This document shows positions 8,290 through 16,360 of a stretch of 64,000 nucleotides of DNA, in pieces. The first letter of the stretch is position 1, and every line of letters starts with the position of its first letter. The translations under genes and the position numbers were made by a program. Origin of the DNA: Adhaeretor mobilis (GTDB lineage: Bacteria > Planctomycetota > Planctomycetia > Pirellulales > Lacipirellulaceae); contig NZ_CP036263.1 of NCBI RefSeq assembly GCF_007741515.1, positions 5,381,178 through 5,445,177 of the forward strand, given 5' to 3'. Under the pieces are notes generated by a model. The model had not been told where the DNA came from, ran no database searches, and saw only the letters and a program-made list of their open reading frames with translations.

Positions 8290-9102
8290 GTGGACCCAAA
8301 TATCAAGAAAAACGCGGCCGCTTGGGATGAACTGGCCCGTCGGCAAGCGAAGCTCGCTCAACCGGCCAAGGATGAGGACTTTCGCAACCCGCTGCAAACC
8401 GTCGATCCGCTCGGCTGGTTGGGGGGCGATATTCAAGGTAAGGCGGTACTTTGCTTGGCAGCTGGAGGTGGAAGGCAAAGTGCGCTGTACGCTGCTGCTG
8501 GCGCACGAGTCACAGTCGTGGACTTGAGTGGTGAGATGCTCACTCTTGATCGTGCTGTGGCAAGCGAGCGCGGCTTGGAAGTTCGCGCAGTTGAAACCTC
8601 GATGGAGCGACTCGACATGTTTGCGCCCGGAGAATTCGACTGTGTGATTCAACCTGTGAGCACATGTTATGTACCGGATGTAGCACCGGTGCTGGCCGCG
8701 GTTGCCCGCGTGCTACGCCCCGGCGGAATCTACGTGAGCCAGCACAAGTCGCCGGTGAGTTTGCAAGCCGGCTTGAAGGCTGAGGGAAATGCCTACGACC
8801 TTCTTGTGCCGTACTATCGCGACTACCAGGGTAAGAACCAGCCGCTCCCCTCCCCCACAGGGCCTAGCAGGCTGCGCGAGCCGGGCACCGTGGAGTACTT
8901 GCACCGCTGGGAACAACTCTTGGGGGGAATGTGCCGCGCGGGGTTTGTGATCGAGGACCTCATCGAACCAGTCCACGCGGATGCAGAAGCAGCTGTCGGC
9001 ACCTTCGGGCACCGAGGACAGTTCATCGCGCCGTATTTTAGGGTGAAGGCGCGGCGCCGCGGCTTTGAAATGCAGCGTACAAGGATCGAGCTATCGAAAT
9101 AG
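8290..9102 (+). CDS. Class I SAM-dependent methyltransferase
   Basis: About 270 residues from the GTG at 8290. An earlier GTG at 8266 is in frame, but that part lies in the palindromic repeat and looks non-native. Motif I is VLCLAAGGGRQSALYAAAGA near residue 55, followed by the acidic end of strand 2 (VTVVDLSGEML), then motif IV/post-motifs (DCVIQPVSTCYVPD, VARVLRPGGIYVSQHK). This is a complete Rossmann methyltransferase of the ubiE/small-molecule type; the substrate cannot be told. It is a single gene with no clear partner; the repeat element separates it from the B12 operon. Confidence 0.88.
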   Translation: MDPNIKKNAAAWDELARRQAKLAQPAKDEDFRNPLQTVDPLGWLGGDIQGKAVLCLAAGGGRQSALYAAAGARVTVVDLSGEMLTLDRAVASERGLEVRAVETSMERLDMFAPGEFDCVIQPVSTCYVPDVAPVLAAVARVLRPGGIYVSQHKSPVSLQAGLKAEGNAYDLLVPYYRDYQGKNQPLPSPTGPSRLREPGTVEYLHRWEQLLGGMCRAGFVIEDLIEPVHADAEAAVGTFGHRGQFIAPYFRVKARRRGFEMQRTRIELSK

Positions 9103-9147
9103 CTCGAGTTGCTCAACTAGCCGCGAGATCGATGCGGCCATTTTGAA

Positions 9148-9404
9148 ATACACCGAAGGAGTTACCCAAAGCGTCGTGTGTCTCTATCGACCGAGCAATG
9201 AACATTGCCCGCCGGACGTACACGCCCGAGGTCGAAAACAAGGTCGGTCCGCTTCGATTGCGACCTCGGCAATGCGACTTCGCAGGCAACGCGATTTGCT
9301 CGATCGCTTTCTGACATCAACGAACACCCAGGGTAGGTCAAAGGTCGCTTAGGCTCTCTGTTGACCAACCCTAGGCTACGATGCGTAACACCTTCGGTGT
9401 ATCC
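9148..9404. repeat. Intergenic element bounded by an 18-bp inverted repeat
   Basis: ATACACCGAAGGAGTTAC (9148-9165) and GTAACACCTTCGGTGTAT (9387-9404) are inverted copies differing at one base. The 221 bp between them have no credible gene. The ends resemble those of a small non-autonomous element. The whole gene-free interval runs from 9103 to 9591. Confidence 0.6.
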
Positions 9405-9591
9405 CATAAATACTCGCTTAGACGCACCGCAACTCTCCGGCGAGCCGCTATCCCGCAACCATTTTTTAGAACAGTGCCGAACGCTTGCTCATTCCTATCA
9501 AAGAATGACTCGAATTGTGCGAATTCCTAGTACCGACCATAAACCATCAACGCACAATATTCTTTCGAGAGTCCGTGCGATGTAGTTCCAA

Positions 9592-10362
9592 CTAGCAAAT
9601 CGAAAGTGAGTTTAGTCGTTGTACGGTATAACCCAGCACTAAGTACGCCTGCATTACAAAGTAAGCCCCAGCAAGGTAAGCATAGTTGTCGCTGTTCAAC
9701 TCCTCGTTCATTGCTACGGTCACGATTCCAAGTAGAAGTGGTATGGTTGGAAGGAGCATGTGGCGAAAGTTGGCATTGATCTTCGCTTGAAGCAAGGCAA
9801 TCGTGAGAACTGGCAAAGCCGCTAAAGTGGCGACGAACGTTCGCCACTCCGGTAATTGAAGTTCACGAGCGTCTATCTCAATGCGCGAACAAGCTGCGGC
9901 GATGCTCACGCCAGTCATCCAGGCTATCATTTCCATAACCGAGACCTGAAATTCGCGCGTCTTCAACAAGCCGATATTTGCAACCCACCCGATTTTCTTC
10001 GTTATATAGAAGCCAGCACATACGGTTACCACCAACGCTGCGTAAAATAGGAGGTAGTCGTCGACCAGCTTTGCTGGTGGATACGTGAAGAAGTAGACCG
10101 CTGCAACTGCCATCAACAAATAGAACGTCAGCCATGCGTAGCGTACCGAGGAATCCCCTCTTCCCACACAAGCCCATGTGGTCGCCATGAGGAGTTGCAC
10201 AGGCACGACGAGCGAGAGTAGGAGTAAGGAGCCTAAATTGTAATTGAACCAGCCTTTCCCCCCGACTCCGCCATCTCCATTCCGATTTGCAAAGTCTATG
10301 CAGTACAGGCACGCACTCAGGTTTACAAACCAGAACAAGACTGTCAGGGATTTTCGCAACAT
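9592..10362 (-). CDS. Multi-pass membrane protein of unknown function
   Basis: 256 residues dominated by hydrophobic stretches: the N-terminal SLTVLFWFVNLSACLYCI, LLLLSLVVPVQLLMA, FYLLMAVAAVYFFTY, YLLFYAALVVTVCAGFYI, LAALPVLTIALL, LLPTIPLLLGIVTVAM and a last YLAGAYFVMQAYLVLGY, giving about seven or eight membrane helices. I recognise no catalytic motif or named family. It is alone on its strand between the inverted-repeat element and the plus-strand aroE-like gene. Its A+T content seems somewhat higher than its neighbours, which may indicate recent acquisition, but this is an impression and was not calculated. Confidence 0.7.
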   Translation of the reverse strand: MLRKSLTVLFWFVNLSACLYCIDFANRNGDGGVGGKGWFNYNLGSLLLLSLVVPVQLLMATTWACVGRGDSSVRYAWLTFYLLMAVAAVYFFTYPPAKLVDDYLLFYAALVVTVCAGFYITKKIGWVANIGLLKTREFQVSVMEMIAWMTGVSIAAACSRIEIDARELQLPEWRTFVATLAALPVLTIALLQAKINANFRHMLLPTIPLLLGIVTVAMNEELNSDNYAYLAGAYFVMQAYLVLGYTVQRLNSLSIC

Positions 10363-10565
10363 CAGATCGGGCGATTGGAGTGGGCTGGTAAATCTAAGTG
10401 CATATCCTCAAGTTTACACCACAGAACAGTTCTATGACCCAGGGCGTTGAAATGGGAGCTTTCTCCAGCGAGAATAACAGCCCGTTAGCCGACGGGCTTG
10501 CTCGCCAGGGAGCTTCAATCGAAGGTTGACGCCGAGTACCAAAGGGCTCCTCCCGGCTAACAAAA

Positions 10566-10600
10566 CTGCCCACTGTCCCCTGCCAACTGCCCACTCACAA
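10566..10600. repeat. Heptamer tandem array ending at a start codon
   Basis: Five seven-base units in a row: CTGCCCA, CTGTCCC, CTGCCAA, CTGCCCA, CTCACAA. The array ends one base before the ATG at 10602, so it occupies the place where a ribosome binding site would be. Related arrays lie at 20120 and 32510. Confidence 0.8.
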
Positions 10601-10601
10601 T

Positions 10602-11459
10602 ATGATCAGCCAAGCTCAGCAGGATGTTTGTTGTCTCATGGGGCAGCCCGTGGCGGGAAACCCGCGGCATTATATGCTGGAGGCGGCCTTCGCCCAGGCA
10701 GACCTTGATTGGCGATTTCTCACGTTCGAGGTTATTGAAGACGACTTCGTCCGCGCATTGGACGGCGCACGCGTGTTCGGATTTCGCGGGGTGATGCTCG
10801 CTCCGCCGCATCGAGAATCGGCCCTGGAATTGGTCGACGATTTGACAGACCAAGCTCGCGCGAGCGGCTCAGTGAATTGCTTGCAGCTCACCGAAACGGG
10901 GCTGGTGGGTCACAATACGGAGGGATCGTCACTCAAGAAGCTGGCTGAGCAGACGACTTATCTGGACGGCTCGTCGGTGGTGATCTTGGGTGGCGGACGT
11001 TGGGCGCGATCCATCGCTGCGGAGATGGCACTCGCCGGCGTCGAAGAACTTACGCTCGTCTATCAAGATGTGGAACCACTCCAGGAGTTCGTGAACGAGC
11101 TGGTCGAACAAACGCCGCTGGCGAATTGCTTTGTGGCACCGTGGCCAGCGGGCGAGCCGTTGGAGATTCCCGAGAATTGTTCACTATTGGTCAACGCCAC
11201 CAAGATTGGCCGCATGGCACCTGAGAAACCGTTGCCGATCGTGACCGACAGCCTTTCGCCAAGCGTGACGGTCGCCGACGTGGTGTTCAACCCGATAGAC
11301 ACCTGGCTCTTGCGCCAAGCTGCGGAGCATGGTTGCCCCACCATCGACGGGCTTACGCTTCTCGTGGAACAGGCTGCCGCTGCTTTTGAAATTTGGACGG
11401 GCCAAGCTGCGGATCGCGATGCGATGCGAGATGCCGTTGAGGAGTTCTTGGCGTTGTGA
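10602..11459 (+). CDS. Shikimate dehydrogenase-like protein with altered catalytic pair
   Basis: 285 residues with the AroE layout: an N-terminal substrate domain (VCCLMGQPVAGNPRHYML), a NAD(P)-binding GGGRWARS motif near residue 132, and the late NATKIG and ADVVFNP motifs. In AroE the strictly conserved lysine of NVTxPxK and the aspartate of NTDG form the catalytic pair; here the positions read PPHRESAL (Arg71) and HNTEGSS (Glu107). Both replacements are conservative in charge, but such enzymes are usually inactive or use other substrates. It is therefore called a divergent paralogue, not aroE itself. There is no Shine-Dalgarno before the ATG; a heptamer repeat abuts it. Confidence 0.85.
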   Translation: MISQAQQDVCCLMGQPVAGNPRHYMLEAAFAQADLDWRFLTFEVIEDDFVRALDGARVFGFRGVMLAPPHRESALELVDDLTDQARASGSVNCLQLTETGLVGHNTEGSSLKKLAEQTTYLDGSSVVILGGGRWARSIAAEMALAGVEELTLVYQDVEPLQEFVNELVEQTPLANCFVAPWPAGEPLEIPENCSLLVNATKIGRMAPEKPLPIVTDSLSPSVTVADVVFNPIDTWLLRQAAEHGCPTIDGLTLLVEQAAAAFEIWTGQAADRDAMRDAVEEFLAL

Positions 11460-11462
11460 CAA

Positions 11463-11626
11463 CCTCATTCCCACGCTCCCGCGTGGGAATGGAAGCTCCA
11501 GCCGCTCCTGCGGCAATGAGGCTCTTACCGATTTGCACGAGAGATTGAGTGGCAAGACTTTCAAGCTAGTAGTGACGCAGGAGCGTCACAATCGTGCGTT
11601 CCCACGCGGGAGCGTTGGAACGAGGT
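11463..11626. repeat. MITE-like element, copy 1
   Basis: About 164 bp with imperfect 29-bp terminal inverted repeats built on TTCCCACGCTCCCGCGTGG. Subterminal hairpins CCGCTCCTGCGGC and GACGCAGGAGCGTC lie inside. A second copy of nearly the same length is at 30720-30887 in the opposite orientation. The right terminus GAACGAGG serves as the apparent ribosome site of bioD. Confidence 0.85.
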
Positions 11627-11631
11627 TACTA

Positions 11632-12330
11632 ATGAAAACACTCTTCATCACCGGTACCAACACTGAGGTTGGCAAGACGCACGTGGCGGCTATGCTCGCT
11701 CGCTCGCTGGTTGAGCGTGGCACGAGAGTCGGGATCTACAAGCCAGTCGCGAGCGGCTGTCGGAAAAAAGATGGTGAGCTCATAGCCGACGATGCGGTGG
11801 CCCTCTGGGAAGCAGCCGGACGTCCGAGCACCCTCGAGCAAGTCTGCCCACAGAGGTTCACTGCCCCCGTTTCTCCGCCAACCTCCGCGGCATTGGAAGG
11901 GAAGTCGGTCGATGCTCGGCTGTTACGCACGGGTCTCGATTATTGGCGTGAGAACTATGAGGTTACGCTTGTCGAAGGCGCAGGCGGACTCATGTCGCCG
12001 TTGTCGGAAGAAGACTTCAATATAGATTTGGCCCGCGAGTTGGGCGGGCCGATTATCATCGTTGCGGCCAATCGACTGGGCGTGATCAACGCGACGCTGC
12101 AGACGATCATCACGGCAAAGACGCAAGCGGCAGAGTGCCCGATAGCGGGCGTGGTGCTGAACCAAGTTACACCCAATGAAAATGATGCAAGCCTGGCAAC
12201 CAACGCCATAGAACTAGCTGGGCAACTTCGATCCGTAGGCAATGTTACCCTGCTGGCGAGCGTAGGGTTTGGCGAGGAGCGGTTCGCGGAGCCGATCGAC
12301 TGGGGCTCGCTACTCGTACGAAACCAATAG
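11632..12330 (+). CDS. bioD: Dethiobiotin synthetase
   Basis: 232 residues. The enzyme makes dethiobiotin from 7,8-diaminopelargonate, CO2 and ATP, the second-last step of biotin synthesis. The P-loop GTNTEVGKTHVA lies at residue 8, followed by the KPVASGC motif, the VEGAGGLMSPLSE motif that contacts nucleotide and carbamate, and the late NQV segment. Length and order are normal for BioD. The ATG at 11632 is chosen because the protein begins there with MKTLFITGT; GAGG ends six bases upstream, and that GAGG is the end of a MITE-like repeat. An upstream extension in frame is repeat-derived and not part of the protein. No other bio gene is nearby. Confidence 0.96.
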   Translation: MKTLFITGTNTEVGKTHVAAMLARSLVERGTRVGIYKPVASGCRKKDGELIADDAVALWEAAGRPSTLEQVCPQRFTAPVSPPTSAALEGKSVDARLLRTGLDYWRENYEVTLVEGAGGLMSPLSEEDFNIDLARELGGPIIIVAANRLGVINATLQTIITAKTQAAECPIAGVVLNQVTPNENDASLATNAIELAGQLRSVGNVTLLASVGFGEERFAEPIDWGSLLVRNQ

Positions 12331-12332
12331 CC

Positions 12333-12349
12333 GCAGTGCTGGGCACTGC
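12333..12349. terminator. Small palindrome between convergent genes
   Basis: GCAGTGC and GCACTGC form a 7-bp stem around a three-base loop just after the bioD stop, between two converging genes. There is no T-tract, so terminator function is only possible. Confidence 0.35.
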
Positions 12350-12376
12350 TGGTTGTCGCTCTTCAAGACACAAGTA

Positions 12377-14584
12377 CTACGTGGCCGCCGTCACTTCAGC
12401 CGCGGGCTCCCCCAGGCGAGCTTCCGCTTCGGTGGTGTCAACCTCCACTCGCAAGGTCGCGCTCCAGCGGCCATCTGCGTCGGGGATCACTACCCAGTGC
12501 GGTACAACGGCTACCGATTGGTGCACCAGCTCGAAGCCGCCTTCCGATTGGCTCACCGTTTCCACGGGGTAAGTCCACACATTTGTGGGGCGTTCAAAGG
12601 TCAGCCCGATGCGAATGCCCAGCCAGTGATCCGTCAGCGCTAAGCCCGAAGTCCCTTGGAGATTCAACTGCGTACCCAGCTGTCCCAGTTGATTGCCGTC
12701 AGTGTCGGTAAAGTACCGATCGTCCGCACCCGAAGGCAAGCCGGCAAAGTTGAACTCGGGGGCCAAATGCAAGCCAATGTCGCTGGGCACATTCTCAAGG
12801 AGGTAGGCGATCTCCAGCGTCGAGCCCTTTGCGTTAAGCGTAATGCCTTTGGTAAGCTTCACCTGCCGACCAGCCACGCTTCCTTCACGAGTCATCTGCA
12901 ATTGAACCCGCCCTTCGCCGCGACGAAGTTTCGATTCGTACGTACCATGGACAAAGTTGCCCATTTCCTCAGCAGTGCCAGAAACGACGTCGTCGAAGTT
13001 TACATCGTCCGCATAGAAGTGATCGACTAGCGAGTTGCGGCGAAACGAATCATAGCCGAGCCGTTCTTCGAGGCCTTCCTGCTTGAACACGATACGATCG
13101 TGAATACTGGCCGCGCCGTCATCGCCTTGGTTCGCGCCCTGCAAGACTTTGCGATGGTAAGCTTCGGGCCGGCGAGTGAGCGTGGCCCCTAGGTTGTGGC
13201 AGATGCTATTCACGTCCAGCTCATAAATTTGGCCTCCATCGGCGGGGGCAACTAACGCCATCAGGCGGCTGTTGGCGAGGCGCACTTCAGGGCGACCATC
13301 GAGGTTGTAGTCCTCGGTAGTGACTTCGACCCACGAGTCATCTCCACTTCGCCAGCCGCGACCTTCCGCCTCGTCCAGTAGATTGTCTGCGGCTATGAGC
13401 TTCTCAAACACAGCATTGCGCAAATGTGGCAAATACGTGCCACCGAACGCACCGTGCCAGTAGCTGCAATTACATTGCCCACGGTACAGTTCCAGGCGGG
13501 CCTGTTCGATGAGTTGTCCTTCCGCATTGTCGCCCTCACCTTGATTTGCAGCCACTTGATGCAAGCGGCGGCTCACCATTTGCATGCGGGCATACATGGC
13601 GTTGGTCTCGGGGTACTTCACCTTGAAGTTCCGCCAGTAGCCGCCGCGCACGAATGGTTGAATGGCATCCCACTTGCCGGCATCTTGCAAGTCGTGCTGC
13701 GCATCTTCGTACTGGTTAATCTGTGCCGCTGGCAGCGACCACTCGGTCATTTCTCGATAGCTTCCCTCGGGAATATAAACCTTGCCCAACGGCGGCACGC
13801 TTTCGAGTGCCTCAGCCGGGGTCGTGACTTTCAGCCAGTCGCTGTTCTCCTGCAGTGCTTCAAAGAAGCGTCCCAACCAGCCATTCTCGTAAACATGCTG
13901 TTTGGTGCCGGGCCACGTGCCAAACTTTTCGCCATCGTCGCCAAATACCATGATTGCCCCGGGGCGGCGCTCGGCAACGCTACGGAGGTAATCGATCGTT
14001 TCTTGTGGCTCTTGAAACGGCAGCAAGTAGCGAAGTTTTTCACTGCCTGGGAACACCCGTAGCAAGTGACAATCGTCTTCAGTGACGTAGTAGCCATCAA
14101 GCTGCTCGTCCGCGAGGCCCGCATTTTTGAAGTGGAAATCGTCTAGCACGGTATACTCCATACCCCCCTTGACGATATCGGTTGTGAGCGACTGTTCCCA
14201 CACGCGTTCCGGCATCCACATGCCGCGTACGTTCGCGCCAAGACGATTCTCTAGCCACTGGCGATAAGCCACGATTTGGCCCACACGATCACGCGGAGGG
14301 ATCATCGGCAAAATCGGCTCCATGAGCGGGCCGCCCACGATTTCAATGCGACCGGTAGCAACCAGCCCTGACAACCGATCGACGTATTCTCCGTGGTGCT
14401 CATCGAGCCACTCCATGAGCGAACCGCTGGTGTGCAGAGCAATTCGCAGGCCCTCGTAACGCTCGAAGACATCGAGAAATGGTAGGTAACTATCTCGATA
14501 GGCCTGCTCGAACACGCCGTCGAAGTTGCCGACGGGCTGATGGTTATGCAGGACAAGTACGAGTCGAAGGGGTTGATTCATCAT
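12377..14584 (-). CDS. GH57 alpha-amylase / 4-alpha-glucanotransferase-type enzyme
   Basis: 735 residues. The N-terminal GH57 domain starts with LVLVLHNHQPVGNFD and carries the five family regions, including the nucleophile glutamate in GMWMPERVWE (Glu126) and the acid/base aspartate in VFGDDGEKFGTWP (Asp216 or 217). The C-terminal half (from about residue 400) resembles the DUF1925/DUF1926 modules of the Thermococcus-type 4-alpha-glucanotransferase. Such enzymes cleave or transfer alpha-1,4 glucan chains. No signal peptide, so cytoplasmic; with glgA nearby on the same strand it probably works on glycogen. The start has two ATG codons in a row and no strong ribosome site. Confidence 0.93.
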   Translation of the reverse strand: MMNQPLRLVLVLHNHQPVGNFDGVFEQAYRDSYLPFLDVFERYEGLRIALHTSGSLMEWLDEHHGEYVDRLSGLVATGRIEIVGGPLMEPILPMIPPRDRVGQIVAYRQWLENRLGANVRGMWMPERVWEQSLTTDIVKGGMEYTVLDDFHFKNAGLADEQLDGYYVTEDDCHLLRVFPGSEKLRYLLPFQEPQETIDYLRSVAERRPGAIMVFGDDGEKFGTWPGTKQHVYENGWLGRFFEALQENSDWLKVTTPAEALESVPPLGKVYIPEGSYREMTEWSLPAAQINQYEDAQHDLQDAGKWDAIQPFVRGGYWRNFKVKYPETNAMYARMQMVSRRLHQVAANQGEGDNAEGQLIEQARLELYRGQCNCSYWHGAFGGTYLPHLRNAVFEKLIAADNLLDEAEGRGWRSGDDSWVEVTTEDYNLDGRPEVRLANSRLMALVAPADGGQIYELDVNSICHNLGATLTRRPEAYHRKVLQGANQGDDGAASIHDRIVFKQEGLEERLGYDSFRRNSLVDHFYADDVNFDDVVSGTAEEMGNFVHGTYESKLRRGEGRVQLQMTREGSVAGRQVKLTKGITLNAKGSTLEIAYLLENVPSDIGLHLAPEFNFAGLPSGADDRYFTDTDGNQLGQLGTQLNLQGTSGLALTDHWLGIRIGLTFERPTNVWTYPVETVSQSEGGFELVHQSVAVVPHWVVIPDADGRWSATLRVEVDTTEAEARLGEPAAEVTAAT

Positions 14585-14643
14585 GAATATCTGGTGCGGA
14601 AAGGCGTCTCGTTAGGGAATCTCTGCCGGTGTGAGCTGTTGGG

Positions 14644-14856
14644 GTGGTCACAACCACGGCAACGACCCTCATAGCATTGCGTTTTTCACCGATTATCGCC
14701 AGTCGTCCCGTTCCCAAATCGACAAATCCGGCCCAGTTAGCAAGGAAATCTCGCCTCAAGATCGGCAAGAACAGCGCGGCCGACGAAGACTACCCAACTT
14801 ACGAGACTCCTAGAGTGCCGCCGAGCCTCGTAGAACGTGACGATACCGATTGCTAG
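14644..14856 (+). CDS. Possible small acidic-tailed protein
   Basis: A 70-residue frame from GTG 14644, with a more plausible part from about residue 30: a basic stretch (ARKSRLKIGKNS) then an acidic end (DEDYPTYETPRVPPSLVERD). The stop codon falls in the first bases of the palindrome at 14854. No ribosome site is clear and I recognise no family. It could equally be chance in the 366-bp space between two minus-strand genes; a TTG at 14680 is another start. Confidence 0.25.
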   Translation: MVTTTATTLIALRFSPIIASRPVPKSTNPAQLARKSRLKIGKNSAADEDYPTYETPRVPPSLVERDDTDC

Positions 14857-14924
14857 CCCGCGAGCTACGCCTCGCGCGGAGAAGTGGAGAAAAGTTTACC
14901 GCGCGAGGCGTAGCTCGCGGGCTA
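14854..14924. repeat. Perfect 26-bp inverted repeat, long hairpin downstream of galT
   Basis: The arms 14854-14879 and 14899-14924 are exact reverse complements (core GAGCTACGCCTCGCGCGG), separated by 19 bases. There is no flanking T-run on the minus strand. It may act as a terminator or mRNA-stabilising hairpin for galT, which ends 27 bases away, or be a mobile palindrome. Confidence 0.8.
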
Positions 14925-14950
14925 TTCATGCCGATCGAGGGCACCAGAAA

Positions 14951-15907
14951 TCATTCAAATGCATCGCGAAGTTGCTCCGCGGCCACCTCCGGCAGGACCG
15001 TATTGACCAGCACCCCGCTACCGAGTTCCACGCCCGCGAATCTCGCTGTTCTCGGAAGTAGCCGCCAGTGCCAATGGTAGGCTTGCTCGTCGGGGTCGTC
15101 CGTCGGTGCAGTTGTCGGGCTGGTGTGCAGCATCAGGTTATAGTCAGCCGTGGGGAGCACTTTCCTGACAGCTTTCTGCATGCCTAGCAACGCGCCGGCT
15201 AACTCGTCGATCTGCACTGCCGGCAGCTGCTCGAATCGGGCTGAGTGCGTGCGGGGCAACAACCAAACCTCATACGGCCGCCGGGCAGCGTACGGACAGA
15301 TAATGATAAAATTTTCTGTGGCGCCAACGAAGCGATCTTGGGAGGCTGCTTCTGCGGCGATTGTTTCGCAGAAATAGCAGTTCCCGTGCTGCTTCCGTAA
15401 GCCGCGGGCACCTGCGGCCTCACGTGCAAACCCCAGCGGTACGAAGCTAAAAGCCATAAGCTGGCTATGCACGTGTGCTAGCGTTGCCCCAGCGGTCGGT
15501 CCAGAGTTTTTGAAGAGGGCGACCGACTCGATGTTCTCTTCTGACAGTCGTGCCCGGAAGCGTTCTAGCTGCAGCCGCAGAATCAAACTCCACTGCTCGG
15601 CATCAATCAGTGTTGCATCGACGAGGTGTTCAGGAGACTCAACAAACACTTCCTGCGCACCTAGCTCGCCAGTCAAAGCGGGATACTTATTGGGCACCAC
15701 GCGAACCAGCCAGTTACCGTGCAAGTCGCAAATTTCTCCCAGCGGGGTTGGAGTCTCCGTCTCGTTGCCGACACAAAACGGGCAGGTACCCGCGCTCGCT
15801 TGGGCGGTGGCAGCTAGCTCCGGCTGAAAATCCTGCGGCCGCCGCTCTCGATCAGCTGCCATCAGCACCTGCAAGCCCGTCAGCGGATCGATGCGAAGTT
15901 CATTCAT
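14951..15907 (-). CDS. galT: Galactose-1-phosphate uridylyltransferase family protein
   Basis: 318 residues. The family moves UMP between UDP-glucose and galactose-1-phosphate (Leloir pathway); some members work on ADP-glucose or other sugars. A zinc pair CPFC lies near residue 42, the active-site motif reads ATLAHVHSQLM (HxH instead of the usual HPH), a second CYFC pair follows, and the C-terminal HIT-like half ends in HWHWRLLPR. The start ATG overlaps the stop of the small membrane gene upstream by four bases. It is followed by glycogen-related GH57 on the same strand, and glgA lies upstream, so a role in sugar-nucleotide supply for glucan metabolism is likely. Confidence 0.9.
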   Translation of the reverse strand: MNELRIDPLTGLQVLMAADRERRPQDFQPELAATAQASAGTCPFCVGNETETPTPLGEICDLHGNWLVRVVPNKYPALTGELGAQEVFVESPEHLVDATLIDAEQWSLILRLQLERFRARLSEENIESVALFKNSGPTAGATLAHVHSQLMAFSFVPLGFAREAAGARGLRKQHGNCYFCETIAAEAASQDRFVGATENFIIICPYAARRPYEVWLLPRTHSARFEQLPAVQIDELAGALLGMQKAVRKVLPTADYNLMLHTSPTTAPTDDPDEQAYHWHWRLLPRTARFAGVELGSGVLVNTVLPEVAAEQLRDAFE

Positions 15908-16227
15908 AGTGTTCTACTCGTCCCGTCTCCTTGTTCCCGCCGCTCCTGCGTGGGAATGAGGTTTGTTTTTAGTAGAGATAGAACAGGAAGAAGAAAACCC
16001 CAATCGCAGCCGCACCAACAACGCCCCCCCCAAGCGCACCCAAACAGTGCAGCAATAGCAGGGAAAGGAGCAACCATCATCACCACCGTCAGCGGGTTCC
16101 CATAGGGCGAACCAACTCGTGCTTGATGCAATCTTCGTATGGCCGCACAGCAAGAAAACATCACGGCTATCCAGAAAGTTGCAATGAGTACGTTGCTGAC
16201 CTGGAACTGAAAGCGATACTTTTTCAT
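15904..16227 (-). CDS. Small membrane protein, probably frameshifted at a G8 run
   Basis: From ATG 16227 the protein starts MKKYRFQFQVSN and continues IATFWIAVMFSCCAAIRRL, an N-terminal membrane segment typical of small planctomycete membrane proteins. A run of eight G (8 C on the plus strand, 16024-16031) follows the third hydrophobic segment. As written, the frame then reads cysteine/tryptophan-rich sequence and runs on through a repeat fragment (15931-15960) to 15904. If the run had seven G, the end would be GGVVGAAAIGVFFFLFYLY and stop at 15969, an ideal membrane helix. So the gene is either a sequencing error, a phase-variable tract, or a fresh pseudogene. Function unknown. Confidence 0.5.
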   Translation of the reverse strand: MKKYRFQFQVSNVLIATFWIAVMFSCCAAIRRLHQARVGSPYGNPLTVVMMVAPFPAIAALFGCAWGGRCWCGCDWGFLLPVLSLLKTNLIPTQERREQGDGTSRTL

Positions 16228-16360
16228 GCAGGGTAAACCGGTGACGACGACCTTCGGCCCAAGGAAAATCACCTTCCCTGGATTAATGGTTAAGCTTCAA
16301 GTCTTACTCTGTTCTCTCCGCTTCCTCCTGTTCATCATCCGTACTGATCTTCTCTCATTC

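Noticed and set aside
13424..14062. 212-residue plus-strand frame inside the GH57 gene
   Set aside because: It lies antisense to a clear enzyme with intact catalytic motifs.
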